Assembly: GCF_000772045.1 (NCBI RefSeq) | Contig: NZ_CP009754.1 | Location: 1,674,001 to 1,738,000, forward strand | Origin: Streptomyces sp. CCM_MD2014 | Lineage (GTDB): Bacteria; Actinomycetota; Actinomycetes; Streptomycetales; Streptomycetaceae | DNA length: 64,000 nt | Direction of reading: 5' to 3' | Part shown: positions 8,403-17,657 of the stretch, one piece after another | Layout: each line of letters starts with the position of its first letter | Position numbering within the stretch: the first letter of the stretch is position 1 | Position numbers and translations under genes: made by a program | The notes under the pieces: generated by a model | The model's input: only the letters and a program-made list of their open reading frames with translations | The model's database searches: none | What the model was told of the DNA's origin: nothing

Positions 8403-9650
8403 TCAGGCCACTACTGCTGGCTGCCTGGCGATAAGGCGCCCCGTTCTGGCCAAGGCTGCGACTGCTGCAGCGCAGACCAGCCCCGTAGCTGTCAGAGTCA
8501 CCCAGGTCAGCCACAGGGCGTCATGCCGCTGGGCGAAGTCCCAGAGCGCGCCGGTGACCAGGTTTCCGATGGTGATGCCGAGCCCCGACACCGTGTTGTA
8601 GAGGCCGTAGTGGGTGGCCACCAGACGCTCGCCCGAGAGATTGACGATGGTGTCCATCTCGAACGGATAGACCACCGCGGATCCGACCGCGAGCAACACC
8701 ACCGCCAGAACCAAGGACGCGAGCACAGCCGTGGAGGAGTCTCCCGGGGCTAGAGCCAGCGGAAGAAAGGCCAACCCCATGGCCGACAGTCCGCGCACCA
8801 GCGCCTCGCTGGGCTGCCATCGGTTCTTCGCCCAGCCGGTAAGACGCAGTTGCCCAATGACCGCGACCGCTGCCGAGACGACGAAGAGGCCGCTCGTGAC
8901 CTGCGTGCCGTGTGTGCCTAGGGCGTCGGCCGCCGCCAGCGGCAGGGCCAGGTAGACCTGGAAGGTCAGCACGTACGAGCCGATCATCGCGGTGGCGAAG
9001 AGCAGGAACGGGCGGTTGGTCACGACCGTTCGCCACTGCTCGAGCACGCCGTTCTGGTCACTGGTCGTCGGGCTGGCGTGGCGGGGAGGCAGCGCGCGCC
9101 ATTGCAGCACGCTCAGCGCTGTGAAGATTGCTGCTGCTGTCGTGCAGACGAGGCGGAAGTCGGTGGCCAGCAGGGCGAGTCCGGCAATCGGTCCGAGGAG
9201 CATGCCCGCCTGGTAGTAGACGTTGAAGGTCGCGAAGGCGTCCACGCGCCTCTCTCCGGCTTCGGCGGCGAGGTAGGCGCGGACGGCTGGGTTGAACAGG
9301 GCGCCGGCGAAGCCGGTGGCGGCTGAGGCGGCGATGAGGGCGGGCAGGTTGTCGACCCAGCCGAGCAGACCGAAGCCGACCGTTCGAAGCAGGCAGCCTG
9401 CCAGGATCGGGGCCTTGTAGCCATAGCGGTCAGCGAAGGTACCGCCGATCAGGAACATGCCCTGCTGGGAGAAGTTGCGCACGCCTAGTACGAGCCCCAC
9501 CGCCCAGGCGGCCAGGCCGAGTCCGCCGGAGAGGTGGGCAGCGAGATACGGCATGAGCATGTAGAAGGCGAGGTTGATGGCGAACTGGTTCGCCATCAAC
9601 AGACGTACCGCGGACGGGAAGGATTGAGTCTGACGCCAGAGGTGCTTCAT
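8403..9650 (-). CDS. MFS transporter
   Basis: 415 aa with about twelve membrane helices and MFS signatures ([15 protein letters not shown] in loop 2-3; PIAGLALL in helix 5). The start ATG overlaps the stop of the upstream PLP-enzyme gene (ATGA at 9647-9650), so the two are one translation-coupled operon. An exporter of a small amino-acid-like product made by the adjacent enzyme is the simplest idea, because cysteine-synthase-like enzymes and MFS exporters pair up in metallophore and amino acid export loci; that link is inference. Confidence 0.85.
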   Translation of the reverse strand: MKHLWRQTQSFPSAVRLLMANQFAINLAFYMLMPYLAAHLSGGLGLAAWAVGLVLGVRNFSQQGMFLIGGTFADRYGYKAPILAGCLLRTVGFGLLGWVDNLPALIAASAATGFAGALFNPAVRAYLAAEAGERRVDAFATFNVYYQAGMLLGPIAGLALLATDFRLVCTTAAAIFTALSVLQWRALPPRHASPTTSDQNGVLEQWRTVVTNRPFLLFATAMIGSYVLTFQVYLALPLAAADALGTHGTQVTSGLFVVSAAVAVIGQLRLTGWAKNRWQPSEALVRGLSAMGLAFLPLALAPGDSSTAVLASLVLAVVLLAVGSAVVYPFEMDTIVNLSGERLVATHYGLYNTVSGLGITIGNLVTGALWDFAQRHDALWLTWVTLTATGLVCAAAVAALARTGRLIARQPAVVA

Positions 9651-10786
9651 CCGGTGACTCCTGCGACCTTCTGATCCGTGCCGGTGACGAGCGGGTCGAT
9701 GACCGTGGTGCAGCGGGTCCAGCGGTCCACAACGCAGTCGCCCGGACGTGCGAGTTCGTCAGGAGCGCCGGTGGGCGGGTGCCCCAGAAGGCGGTGGTCG
9801 CGGCAGTACGTATCGTTGAAGATGGTTCCTACGTAGCGTTGCGGGCCGTCGGGAAAGACAGCCACGATGCGTTCCTCGGCGGGCAAGCTTCGGGCCAGCC
9901 ACCGGGCGACCAGTGCCACGGCACCGACGCTCCATCCGCCGGTGGCGTAGTGGTCGCGGGCCAGGCGTCGGGCAGCCCACGCGGCCTCGGGGGCGGCCAC
10001 CCAGTGCACTTCGTCGAAGAGGTCGTAGGCGACGTTGCGGGGGTAGATGCTGCTGCCCAGTCCGCGCATCAGGCGGTGCGCGGCCGGCTGGCCGAAGATC
10101 GTGGAGCCCGTGGTGTCCACGCCGACAACCCGGAGCTGGGGGAAGAAGGCACGCAGCACTGAGGCGATGCCGGCGGAGTGGCCACCGGTGCCGACGGAGA
10201 CGACCAGGGTGTCGATCCGGCCGAGCTGGGCGACGAGTTCATGCGCGAGACCCGAGTACGCCGCGACGTTGTCGGGGTTGTGGTACTGGTCGGGACACCA
10301 GGCGTCCGGATGAGTGGCGAGCAGCTCCTCGACACGGTCGCGGCGGGCCTGCTGCCAGCCGCCGACGGGATGCGGTACGTCGACGAGGTCGACGGTGGCA
10401 CCGTACGCCGTGAGCAGGCCGGTCATCAGCGGTTCCATGCCGAGGTCGGTGACCACGGTGACCGGATGGCCGAAGGTGGCGCCGGCCAGGGCCAGACCCA
10501 GGCCGAGGGTGCCCGAGGTGGACTCCACGATCCGCGCCCCGGGGAGCAAGGCACCGCGTTCTCGGGCCGCTCGCACCATGTGAAGAGCGGTTCGGTCCTT
10601 GATGCCGCCGGGATTGTGACCTTCGAGCTTGGCCCAGAAGCCGCGTCCAGCAGCGGCGAACGGCTCACCGATCCACAGAACGGGCGTGTCACCAACGAGC
10701 CCGGCGGGGGTGTGCATCGGGCGTTTGGCGACAGCCAGCAGCTGGGCCGGGCAAGCGGGAAGGGCAGTTGGAGCGAGGGATTTCAT
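9647..10786 (-). CDS. PLP-dependent cysteine synthase family enzyme
   Basis: 379 aa; RBS AGGAGAAG just before ATG at 10786. Fold type II PLP enzyme: [14 protein letters not shown] holds the Schiff-base lysine, STSGTLG replaces the usual TSGNTG substrate loop, and [10 protein letters not shown] is the phosphate-binding loop. The C-terminal 50 residues ([17 protein letters not shown]) extend past a normal CysK and contain two cysteines. The altered substrate loop suggests a specialised beta-replacement reaction, as in SbnA/CysK2-type enzymes, rather than housekeeping cysteine synthesis. It is co-translated with an MFS transporter. Confidence 0.82.
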   Translation of the reverse strand: MKSLAPTALPACPAQLLAVAKRPMHTPAGLVGDTPVLWIGEPFAAAGRGFWAKLEGHNPGGIKDRTALHMVRAARERGALLPGARIVESTSGTLGLGLALAGATFGHPVTVVTDLGMEPLMTGLLTAYGATVDLVDVPHPVGGWQQARRDRVEELLATHPDAWCPDQYHNPDNVAAYSGLAHELVAQLGRIDTLVVSVGTGGHSAGIASVLRAFFPQLRVVGVDTTGSTIFGQPAAHRLMRGLGSSIYPRNVAYDLFDEVHWVAAPEAAWAARRLARDHYATGGWSVGAVALVARWLARSLPAEERIVAVFPDGPQRYVGTIFNDTYCRDHRLLGHPPTGAPDELARPGDCVVDRWTRCTTVIDPLVTGTDQKVAGVTG

Positions 10787-10902
10787 GGCGTGCTTCTCCT
10801 GTCACCGGCCCTGTAGTTCGGCAGCCGGTGTACGTGGGGGAAAGAGGCGAAACTGATCCGTTGCCGTCCCTCTACACGTCGAGGGAACGGCAGAAGCGTC
10901 GA

Positions 10903-11346
10903 TCAGGTCCGGCACACGCCAAGGACGGCCAGTCTGCGGCCCGCCACGGAATCACGCGCACCTTGGAACGGTGGCGCGGAATTCGGCGAATCAGGGTGCG
11001 GCTGTGCTGGTACGTAGTCTGCGGGCTGCGCATGGTGTACCGCGGGGACGGCCAGTTCGATGCCACGCGAAGGCTGTGCCACCGTCGTCTCGTTCGCATC
11101 CCAGCAGTGCGTGGGGTGTTGATTGGCAGGCTCGGTTTGCAGGTACGTGGGGTCCTGCTGCTCCGCCGTTGTCGCGCGGCTGGCGGTGGCAGCCAGCGGT
11201 GTGTCGACGCGTGTCGCTGCGGAGAACGCCGGGCCGTGGGAACAGATCAAGACGTGCACGAGCGCAGTGAGCACCAGGAGAACCACCGCTCCGACCAGTG
11301 AGTCGGAGCGGGAGCGCTTCAACGCCGCACCCGTCACCATGGACAC
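10903..11346 (-). CDS. Small membrane-anchored protein with His/Cys-containing extracytoplasmic part
   Basis: 147 aa from GTG at 11346 (an ATG lies 2 codons later). A single hydrophobic helix (about residues 17-36, VGAVVLLVLTALVHVLI) is followed by CSHGPAF and a disordered Ala/Pro/His-rich tail with HCWD. The architecture resembles the protein at 21723-22145 (helix, then CAHTDGP). Both stand beside metal resistance genes. No known function. Confidence 0.5.
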   Translation of the reverse strand: MSMVTGAALKRSRSDSLVGAVVLLVLTALVHVLICSHGPAFSAATRVDTPLAATASRATTAEQQDPTYLQTEPANQHPTHCWDANETTVAQPSRGIELAVPAVHHAQPADYVPAQPHPDSPNSAPPFQGARDSVAGRRLAVLGVCRT

Positions 11347-11351
11347 TGAAG

Positions 11352-11367
11352 GTAGTGCACTGACTAC
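11352..11367 (-). promoter_or_regulatory. Inverted repeat before the small membrane protein gene
   Basis: GTAGT-N6-ACTAC, 5 bp before the GTG start at 11346. Placement over the likely promoter suggests an operator; the regulator is not identifiable. The remaining non-coding stretch to 11770 shows no gene I can support. Confidence 0.35.
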
Positions 11368-11770
11368 ATAAAGTTCTCATCAGTGATGGCGGACCACACG
11401 CCGCGCGTCTCACCAGTTTCACGCCAATCGCCCAGCCAGCAGCGGAGGGCGCCGAAGCCGACAGCGTTCGGTGCACCAGCGGCTGCCGCTGTCGTCATCA
11501 CCGAATCGGGTGACGAACACGTCCGTTCAGCTCTCCCGTGTACCAGTCCCGAGTACGGCTCTCCGCCGTACGACTCGGCAGTTCAGCCGTCGCCCTATCG
11601 GTCTCGGACGAAGCCGCCCGCGACTGAACGCAGCGGTGCCATTCACACGTACTCCTTGCAGACCACGTCTGCCCCTCGTCCCCGGGCGGGCGCGACTGAT
11701 CCAGGGAGACGCCTTGCTACGGCAGCTACCATCCGCACCCGTAACCCGTCCCCTCCCCGCCGCTCGTGGG

Positions 11771-12205
11771 ATGCCGCGGGCCGCGGTGATCGGAATCCTT
11801 GCGCTGATGCCGCTGGTCGGTGCCTGCAGCGGGGGCGAGGACGACCCTGCATCGCAGGGCAAGCAAGCGGTCGCAGCCGCCCCTGCGGCCGGTGTCGTGG
11901 CACCGGCGAAGGTCGAGATGATCGCCGGTCTCACCGGCTGCAAGGCCAACATCCGCGTCGAAGCGGAGCAGTTGCGCGAGGGGTTGTGTCACACCAAGCA
12001 GGGTGACTACCTCATCACCACGTTCCCCGAGGACAGGTACCAGCAAGCGTGGCTCAGCACGGCCAGCATGTACGGGGGCAAGTACCTCGTCGGCAAGCGC
12101 TGGGTCGTCGCTGCCAAGCCGAAGGCGCTCGAACGGTTCCGGGAAAAGCTCGGCGGGACCATCCGGCAGTTACGGGGTGTGGGTCCGACCCCGAAGGCGT
12201 CGTAG
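11771..12205 (+). CDS. Predicted lipoprotein of unknown function
   Basis: 144 aa from ATG at 11771. A short signal sequence (VIGILALMPLVGAC) ends in a lipobox LVGAC with acylated Cys at about residue 18. The mature part has two more Cys (GLTGCKAN, EGLCHTKQG) that could form a disulphide, and ends as a basic globular domain (AKPKALERFREKLGG). It resembles small Streptomyces lipoproteins of unknown role. The upstream open frame is low in coding character, so the ATG next to the signal sequence was chosen. Only a weak RBS is visible. Confidence 0.6.
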   Translation: MPRAAVIGILALMPLVGACSGGEDDPASQGKQAVAAAPAAGVVAPAKVEMIAGLTGCKANIRVEAEQLREGLCHTKQGDYLITTFPEDRYQQAWLSTASMYGGKYLVGKRWVVAAKPKALERFREKLGGTIRQLRGVGPTPKAS

Positions 12206-12290
12206 CAGCCCTGTTCCCGCACTCGAGGTATACCTAGGCGCCTCGTTCGAACCGGCGGCGTGTCCCGCAGATGGCCCCGAACGTGCAGGC

Positions 12291-12317
12291 GGTGATGCGT
12301 CCTCCGGACGCATCACC
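12291..12317. terminator. Bidirectional terminator hairpin
   Basis: GGTGATGCGTCC and GGACGCATCACC form a perfect 12-bp stem with a 3-nt loop between two convergent genes (lipoprotein on +, YcnI on -). Confidence 0.75.
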
Positions 12318-12397
12318 TACCCAGCTCTTCGTGACCACTGCCACCGGGGAAGACGGCTCGTCAGGCTGCTGCTACGCCCCGCCCCAGTGGCCACCAG

Positions 12398-13138
12398 TCA
12401 GCTCTGGCTGCCGGGGGTCCGGCGCCTCATGAGCCACCAGGCCCCTCCGCCGAGAACGGCCAAGGCCACGACGATGCCGCCAATGACGAGGCCCGTCGAG
12501 CTGTCCTCGTCCTTCTCGTCAGCGGCGGTCTCGGTGGTGTCCGCGGACGCCGTGGGAGACGACGGCGTCGTGGTGGACGGTGTGGGGCTGGGGGTCTCGG
12601 GAGCCCTGGGACTCGGGCTGATCGGCGTAGCGCCCGGGGCGGCCGCCTTCAGTTCGAGGACGGGAGCGGGCTGCTCCGACTCCTCGCCTCCCTTGGACAA
12701 CTCGATCCAGCGGGAGATCTTGCCGTCGCTGTAGGTCTCGATCGTCTTGAAGGCGAGGCTCTCGGCATCCGGCAGCTGGCGGACCTTGATCTGGTACTCG
12801 GCATCGACGCCCATCTTCAAGGTGGGGCCGCCGAGGGTGTAGCCGTCGTCGCCGGCCTTCAGCTTCCAGCCCTTGGGCGCTTCGCCCAGTGTCACGTCAC
12901 CGGGGGCGATGCCATCGGGCAGAACGACACGCAGCTGGGTGAAACCGGCCGAGTCGGATTCGGCTTCGGAGACAAAGGTGAGCGTGACGTTCTCGGCGAG
13001 CGCCTGCGGGTTGTCCGCCTCGACCTCCGAGTGCGCGGCGGCGGTTCCGGTCAGGGCGAGGGCAGCCGTCAGGGTGAAGGCGCTGACCACACCGAGCCGA
13101 CGAGTGACGCGGCCGAAGCCGTGAGGGGATGAAGACAC
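12398..13138 (-). CDS. ycnI: YcnI-family copper-binding membrane protein (DUF1775)
   Basis: 246 aa from GTG at 13138, which has AAGGAG 9 bases upstream. A signal peptide ends at TAAAHSEVEADNP; the His that becomes residue 1 after cleavage is the copper ligand of YcnI/CopC-like proteins. The DUF1775 domain follows (FTQLRVVLPDGIAPGDVTL, GWKLKAGDDGYTL), then a Ser/Thr/Pro linker and a C-terminal anchor helix (GLVIGGIVVALAVLGGGAWW) with RRR. Acts outside the cytoplasmic membrane in copper acquisition or tolerance. A related membrane protein gene lies immediately upstream. Confidence 0.9.
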   Translation of the reverse strand: MSSSPHGFGRVTRRLGVVSAFTLTAALALTGTAAAHSEVEADNPQALAENVTLTFVSEAESDSAGFTQLRVVLPDGIAPGDVTLGEAPKGWKLKAGDDGYTLGGPTLKMGVDAEYQIKVRQLPDAESLAFKTIETYSDGKISRWIELSKGGEESEQPAPVLELKAAAPGATPISPSPRAPETPSPTPSTTTPSSPTASADTTETAADEKDEDSSTGLVIGGIVVALAVLGGGAWWLMRRRTPGSQS

Positions 13139-13868
13139 GGGTGAACTCCTTGCTGGTGAGTCCGGGTCGGCCGAGGCCGGGCCCGGAGAGAGGACGAGAA
13201 GAGACGTGCTCTCTCCTCGGAGGTCCTCTCCGCACCAGTGCGTGTGCCAGGATCCGGGCCCACACCCTCCCCGGGTTGAGGAACCGGCCGACGAGCCGCG
13301 GCAAGGGCAGCTGCTCAGCTTGGGAGCCACCGGTCAGGTACGACACCAGGCCGGCCGGGAAGATCACCGCGACGGCCGCGGCTCTCATGATCCGGCCGGC
13401 GGACAGGGCGGCGACAACCGCCCTGTCGGCCCGCTGTAGAAGCCAGGCCGCCACCAGCGCCGCGCATGTATGAGCCGTGGTCATGACGACCCCGGCGTGG
13501 TGCCAGGCATGCCCGTCTCCTGTGGTCACTCCGGCGGCGCCGGCGTGAGCGGTGTGGACGGCCGCTGCTCGAACGCTGCCGTCTTCCGCGGCCAACGCGG
13601 TGTGCAGCACGGCCTGTGCCGCAAGGGTGCAGCTCATGACCGTCGTCAGAACCATCGGACGACGGGCGAAGGGCCACACGAGCACGAACTGAGCGGCCGC
13701 GAGAGCGGTCATCAGACGCCACGGGACCGGGCCTTCGACCACCGCGTGATGACCGAGAGCCGCGAGCAGGCTGCCGACGAGTGCGAACAGCCCAGCGCGG
13801 ACGGACGCCTCCGTGCGACCCGTCCACAGGTCCGCGGCGTCGCGACTCGTCACCCGATCACCCGGCAC
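12897..13868 (-). CDS. Integral membrane protein of the copper cluster, 3' end uncertain
   Basis: The first about 240 residues hold five to six membrane helices (LFALVGSLLAALGHH, AAVAVIFPAGLVSYLTGG) with many His residues, resembling the protein at 18340-19017. The frame then runs on past LVRRGPPRREHVSS into the ycnI gene, overlapping it by 242 bp in another frame with low-complexity Arg/Pro-rich sequence. The natural stop was probably near 13180 and may have been lost by a small indel. Paralogues next to YcnI and next to CopC suggest a shared role in copper handling, function unknown. Confidence 0.55.
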   Translation of the reverse strand: MPGDRVTSRDAADLWTGRTEASVRAGLFALVGSLLAALGHHAVVEGPVPWRLMTALAAAQFVLVWPFARRPMVLTTVMSCTLAAQAVLHTALAAEDGSVRAAAVHTAHAGAAGVTTGDGHAWHHAGVVMTTAHTCAALVAAWLLQRADRAVVAALSAGRIMRAAAVAVIFPAGLVSYLTGGSQAEQLPLPRLVGRFLNPGRVWARILAHALVRRGPPRREHVSSRPLSGPGLGRPGLTSKEFTRVFIPSRLRPRHSSARCGQRLHPDGCPRPDRNRRRALGGRGGQPAGARRERHAHLCLRSRIRLGRFHPAACRSARWHRPR

Positions 13869-13902
13869 AGCCGCCGATACTCCTCCCTTCCGCGTGCTCG
13901 TG

Positions 13903-14403
13903 TCAGGCGGATCCGCGGATCGCCTCAGCCAGCAGCTCGGGTGCTCGGGTGGAGATGTAGACGTACGGGGTGGGGTCCTCCGGGTCGACCACCTCGACCC
14001 GGACGGCGGTGGTGATGTAGCCGCGCAGGGCCATGAAGGCCCGTAGGTCCGCCTTGTACGTCCGCCACGCCCTTGCCTCCTCGCCGACGAGGACCTCGGG
14101 CTCGCCCAGCGCGTTCAGGGGAATGCGGGCGTCTCCGACAACGAGTAGGTCGGTGGTGACCCTGACCCGCAGGGAGCCCTGCGAGCTGACGTAGGCGCCG
14201 GCCAGGCCGGCGCCCGCGGTCCAGGCGATGAGGGCGGCGATCAGGCCGAAGGGCATGAAGACCAGAGCCATGGAGAAGCCGAACAGGGCGGCGATGACCC
14301 ACCAGGTCTTGGGAGCGGTGAGGCGTTCGTCGTAGGTGAGGTTCTTGCTGGCGGTCACTGCGGTCACCTTGTCGTATACGTCGGGCGCTGTGGGCCTGTT
14401 CAC
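13903..14403 (-). CDS. DUF3093 domain membrane protein
   Basis: 166 aa; its GTG start overlaps the stop of the carbonic anhydrase gene. LTYDERLTAPKTWWVIA begins the DUF3093 domain: two membrane helices (about residues 33-70) then a soluble beta-rich part ending PYVYISTRAPELLAEAI. The family is common in actinomycetes with unknown function. Placement between the copper membrane protein and carbonic anhydrase is probably operonic. Confidence 0.8.
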   Translation of the reverse strand: MNRPTAPDVYDKVTAVTASKNLTYDERLTAPKTWWVIAALFGFSMALVFMPFGLIAALIAWTAGAGLAGAYVSSQGSLRVRVTTDLLVVGDARIPLNALGEPEVLVGEEARAWRTYKADLRAFMALRGYITTAVRVEVVDPEDPTPYVYISTRAPELLAEAIRGSA

Positions 14404-14924
14404 AGCGGGAGGAACACGCTCGTGCGGGCGTCGTACTGGGAGGTGGAGCCGGTGTCGACCTCGTAGTACCAGGCATGCAGGCGCAGGGAGCGATCGGCGA
14501 GCCGCGGTGTGACACAGGGGTAGTCGCTCAGCTGGTCCAGCTGTGTCAGCGTGTGCCAGTGGCCGGCGGCTGCGATCGCGGACGGTTCGTCGTCACCCGC
14601 CACCGCGTCGTCGACGGCCTCGCAACGCGAGTGGCCGCACACGATGATGTCGGTGACCTTCAGGTCACGCACGGCGTGTTCGACGGTCCGTGTCTCGGCG
14701 GTGTGCTTCCAGGGGTCGTACGGCGGGATCAGGCCGCCCTGGTTGCGCAGTTCGTAGAGGTCGCCCGGTCGACTGGCGGTGAGCAGGGCCGGGACGAGCC
14801 GGGCGTCCGAGCAAGTGATGAACATCGCGCGGGGCCTGCGCACTTGCGCGTGCTCTGTGAGGTCCAGGCTGTGAGCGGCCGCGCGGGCCCGGAACACGCG
14901 AGCCTGATCGATCAGGTACTCCAT
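14400..14924 (-). CDS. Beta-class carbonic anhydrase
   Basis: 174 aa from ATG at 14924 (GGGAGGGAGG upstream). Zinc ligands and active-site residues are in place: C38, D40 and R42 in TCSDARLVP, and H98 and C101 in CGHSRCEAV. It interconverts CO2 and bicarbonate. The gene sits in a run of copper-related genes on the same strand, 22 bp after a DsbA-like gene, perhaps supplying zinc-enzyme activity unrelated to metal stress; the reason for the linkage is unclear. Confidence 0.9.
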   Translation of the reverse strand: MEYLIDQARVFRARAAAHSLDLTEHAQVRRPRAMFITCSDARLVPALLTASRPGDLYELRNQGGLIPPYDPWKHTAETRTVEHAVRDLKVTDIIVCGHSRCEAVDDAVAGDDEPSAIAAAGHWHTLTQLDQLSDYPCVTPRLADRSLRLHAWYYEVDTGSTSQYDARTSVFLPL

Positions 14925-14946
14925 GAGCTGCGGCCTCCCTCCCTGA

Positions 14947-15618
14947 TCAGTCGGACAGTCGCTCATCGATGAGGGCCTTGAACTGCTCGTAGGAGGCGGG
15001 GTTGGGGATCTTGCGGCCGTCGAGGAAGAAGGTGGGCGTGCCCTGGACTCCCAGTCCGAGGCCGTCGCGCTGGTCGGCCTGGACACGTGCCGCGGTCTTC
15101 GGGTCGGCCAGGTCCGCGTCGAACTTCTTCATGTCGAGGCCGAGTTCCTCGGCGTAACCGCGGAAGACGTCCTCCTTCGACTCCTGGGCCTCGCCCCATT
15201 CCTTCTGGGTGGTGAAGAGCTTGGTGTACATCTCCTCGAACTTGCCCTGCCGAGCTGCCGCTTCCACGGTGCGGGCGGAGAGTTCGCCGTTGCGGTGGCC
15301 GGGCATCGGGAAGTAGCGGGCGACGAAGGTGACCCGGTCTCCATACTCCTCACGGAGCTTCTCGACGACCGGGAAGTAGGCGCCGCACGCCTCGCACTCG
15401 AAGTCCAGGAACTCCACGAGGGTCAGTTCGCTGTTGGCCGGGTCGGTGAGCCGGTGGCTGGATTCCCGTACCGGCATGGCCTCGGCGGCCGGCTGGACGT
15501 CCAGGCCGCCGTTTCCGCGCCGGTTGTCGGGAGAGAGCAGCAGGTAGGAGCCGATCGCGGCGGCGAAGCCCGCCACGAGCACGGCGGCGACGATCAGGTG
15601 CTTGGTCAGCCTCTTCAT
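14947..15618 (-). CDS. Membrane-anchored DsbA-like thiol oxidoreductase
   Basis: 223 aa. An N-terminal anchor (residues about 8-30) precedes a thioredoxin fold of the DsbA type: FLDFECEACGAYFPVVEKL has the CxxC (CEAC), and GVQGTPTFFLDGRKI carries the cis-proline loop. It overlaps the CopD-CtaG gene by 4 bp (ATGA), so it is translated from the same mRNA. A role in keeping extracytoplasmic copper-binding or CtaG-dependent oxidase cysteines in the right redox state is plausible. Confidence 0.88.
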   Translation of the reverse strand: MKRLTKHLIVAAVLVAGFAAAIGSYLLLSPDNRRGNGGLDVQPAAEAMPVRESSHRLTDPANSELTLVEFLDFECEACGAYFPVVEKLREEYGDRVTFVARYFPMPGHRNGELSARTVEAAARQGKFEEMYTKLFTTQKEWGEAQESKEDVFRGYAEELGLDMKKFDADLADPKTAARVQADQRDGLGLGVQGTPTFFLDGRKIPNPASYEQFKALIDERLSD

Positions 15619-17657
15619 GTTTCCTTCTTCGCGGTCTCGGGTGCGGCCGTGCGCCGGTCACGGGCGTGGAGGCCAGCCAGGTAGGCGTTGTAGGCGGCGA
15701 GGGGGTCGTTGCCGTCGCCGCGTTCGATCTGGCGGTCCACGCGGCGGGCTTCGCGCAGGTCCGCCCGGATCCACTGGATCGCCAGGATGATCGTGGTGAT
15801 CAGAACGGGGATGTCACCGGTGGCCCAGGCGATGGCACCGGCGTCGTACTGGTCGTCCATCGGCTCCTCGACCCAGGGCCGGTCGAGCAGGGACCACCAG
15901 CCCTCTCCGATCAGGGCGCTGGAGCTCATCAGCGAGATGCTGAACCAGGAGTGGAACGGCATCGTGAGGATCAGCACGAACAGGCGGCCCAGGTGGGGCG
16001 GGCGGCGCGGCCCGGGGTCGACGCCGATGATCACCCAGAAGAAGAGCAGGCCGACCGCGAGGAAGTGCACCATCATGAACAGGTGTCCGAGGTGGCTGCC
16101 CATCAGCGTCTCGAAGAGCGAGGTGTAGTAGACGACGAAGGCGCTGCCGATGAACAGCAGGCTCGCCACCACCGGGTTCGAAAGGAGCCGCACGTAGCGG
16201 CTGTGCAGCAGCTTGAGCAGCATCTCGCGGGGCCCGTCCGGCTCCCCCTTGGGCGCGGCAGGAAAGGCGCGGAGGGCAAGGGTGGCGGGGGCGCCCAGCA
16301 CGAGCAGGATGGGCACGGTCATCGCAAGGATCATGTGCTGGCCCATGTGCACGCTGAACAGCACCTTGCCGTACACCGCCAGGCCGCTCATCGTCGTCAG
16401 CACGGTGACCGCCAGGCCCAGCAGCCAGGAGATCGTCCGTCCGACGGGCCATCGGTCGCCGCGGGCGCGCAGCTTGCGCACACCGTTCAGGTACAGCAGC
16501 GCGGCAGCTGCCGTGCCGAAGGCGAACAGCGGGTCGAAGTGCCATTGGGTGAACAATGGCGTCCAGGGGAAGTCGCCAAGTTCGGGCGGCATGGGAAAGC
16601 CCAGCAGTTCCTCGGTCGGGGAGACCGAGGTGTCGGGGCCGGGTGCCAGGGTGCGCGACAGGCCGACGGCGAGTCCCATCGCCGCCGCCATGAGCAGCAG
16701 TTCACCGATCGCGAGCTGGACAAACGCTCGCCGTCTGCCGGTTCGCAGCGTCGGCAGGGTGCGGCGGCGGTGCCACCAGCCGATGCCGCCCAGCGCGGCG
16801 AGGGCCACCGTCTTGGCGATGACCATCAGCCCGTACGCGCTGGTGAAGAGGGTCTCCGGGGAAGGCAGCCGGACCACGGCGTTGACGATTCCGGAGGCCG
16901 CGACCGCGAGCAGGGCCCAGGCGGCGAGCGGGCTGAAGCGGCGGGCCGCGTCCGCCGCCTCCTCCTCGCGCCTGGCGGCCACGACCAGGACGAAGAGGAG
17001 TCCGCCGACCCAGACCGCGATGCCCAGCAGGTGCAGGGCCAGGCTGGTGACCGCGGCGTCGTGATTGCCGGAGGCCGCCGAGTGCCCGCTGAACGCCGGC
17101 GGCAGCAGCCCCGCCAGGGCCACGACGAACGCCAGACGGGCCCAGCGAGCCGTCGTGACTCCCACGCAGAAGGTCGCGGTCGCCGCCCCTGCACCGATCA
17201 TGAGCGCGTACGAGCGTCCCTGCGCGTCCGTGGCGACGAAGTCCGCCAGCATCGCTGCGGACAGGACATTGCCGACCGGTTGCGCGAAGAGGTCGGCCAG
17301 TGTGAACACCATGGCCAGGGCCGCCGCGACAGTCCACGACGCGGCCGCCGCACCGGCCCACGTCAGGTAGCGGAGCTGGGTCGCCGTGAGTCTGCGGCCA
17401 CCTGGCAGAAGCACGACCACAAGCAGCAGCGCGCCCACGGTGGCCACCGCTCCGACGTCCGTGAGGGTCCGTGCCACCGGCAGCCCCCATACGGTGACCG
17501 TGCCCGCATCCGGCAGACCGGGGACCGAGGTGCTTGCTCCTCCCCCGGCCTGCACCATGGCCAGGGCCACAGCGACCGCGCAGACCGTCGCACCGGCCAG
17601 CACGAGGGGAAGCCGGGACAGGCGCCGTACCCCGCCCGGCTTTGCCTCAGTCGCCAC
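15615..17657 (-). CDS. CopD-CtaG fusion: copper transport and cytochrome oxidase assembly membrane protein
   Basis: 680 aa from GTG at 17657, which overlaps the end of copC; an ATG at 17699 lies further inside copC. The N-terminal half is a CopD-like domain (GIAVWVGGLLFVLVV, SAYGLMVIAKTVAL); the C-terminal half is a CtaG/DUF2168-type domain (QWHFDPLFAFG, VHMGQHMILAMTVPILLVLGAP, MVHFLAVGLLFFWVI) with several intramembrane His. About 15 membrane helices. It should import or position copper for oxidase assembly, working with CopC outside the membrane. A common actinomycete fusion. Confidence 0.9.
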   Translation of the reverse strand: MATEAKPGGVRRLSRLPLVLAGATVCAVAVALAMVQAGGGASTSVPGLPDAGTVTVWGLPVARTLTDVGAVATVGALLLVVVLLPGGRRLTATQLRYLTWAGAAAASWTVAAALAMVFTLADLFAQPVGNVLSAAMLADFVATDAQGRSYALMIGAGAATATFCVGVTTARWARLAFVVALAGLLPPAFSGHSAASGNHDAAVTSLALHLLGIAVWVGGLLFVLVVAARREEEAADAARRFSPLAAWALLAVAASGIVNAVVRLPSPETLFTSAYGLMVIAKTVALAALGGIGWWHRRRTLPTLRTGRRRAFVQLAIGELLLMAAAMGLAVGLSRTLAPGPDTSVSPTEELLGFPMPPELGDFPWTPLFTQWHFDPLFAFGTAAAALLYLNGVRKLRARGDRWPVGRTISWLLGLAVTVLTTMSGLAVYGKVLFSVHMGQHMILAMTVPILLVLGAPATLALRAFPAAPKGEPDGPREMLLKLLHSRYVRLLSNPVVASLLFIGSAFVVYYTSLFETLMGSHLGHLFMMVHFLAVGLLFFWVIIGVDPGPRRPPHLGRLFVLILTMPFHSWFSISLMSSSALIGEGWWSLLDRPWVEEPMDDQYDAGAIAWATGDIPVLITTIILAIQWIRADLREARRVDRQIERGDGNDPLAAYNAYLAGLHARDRRTAAPETAKKET

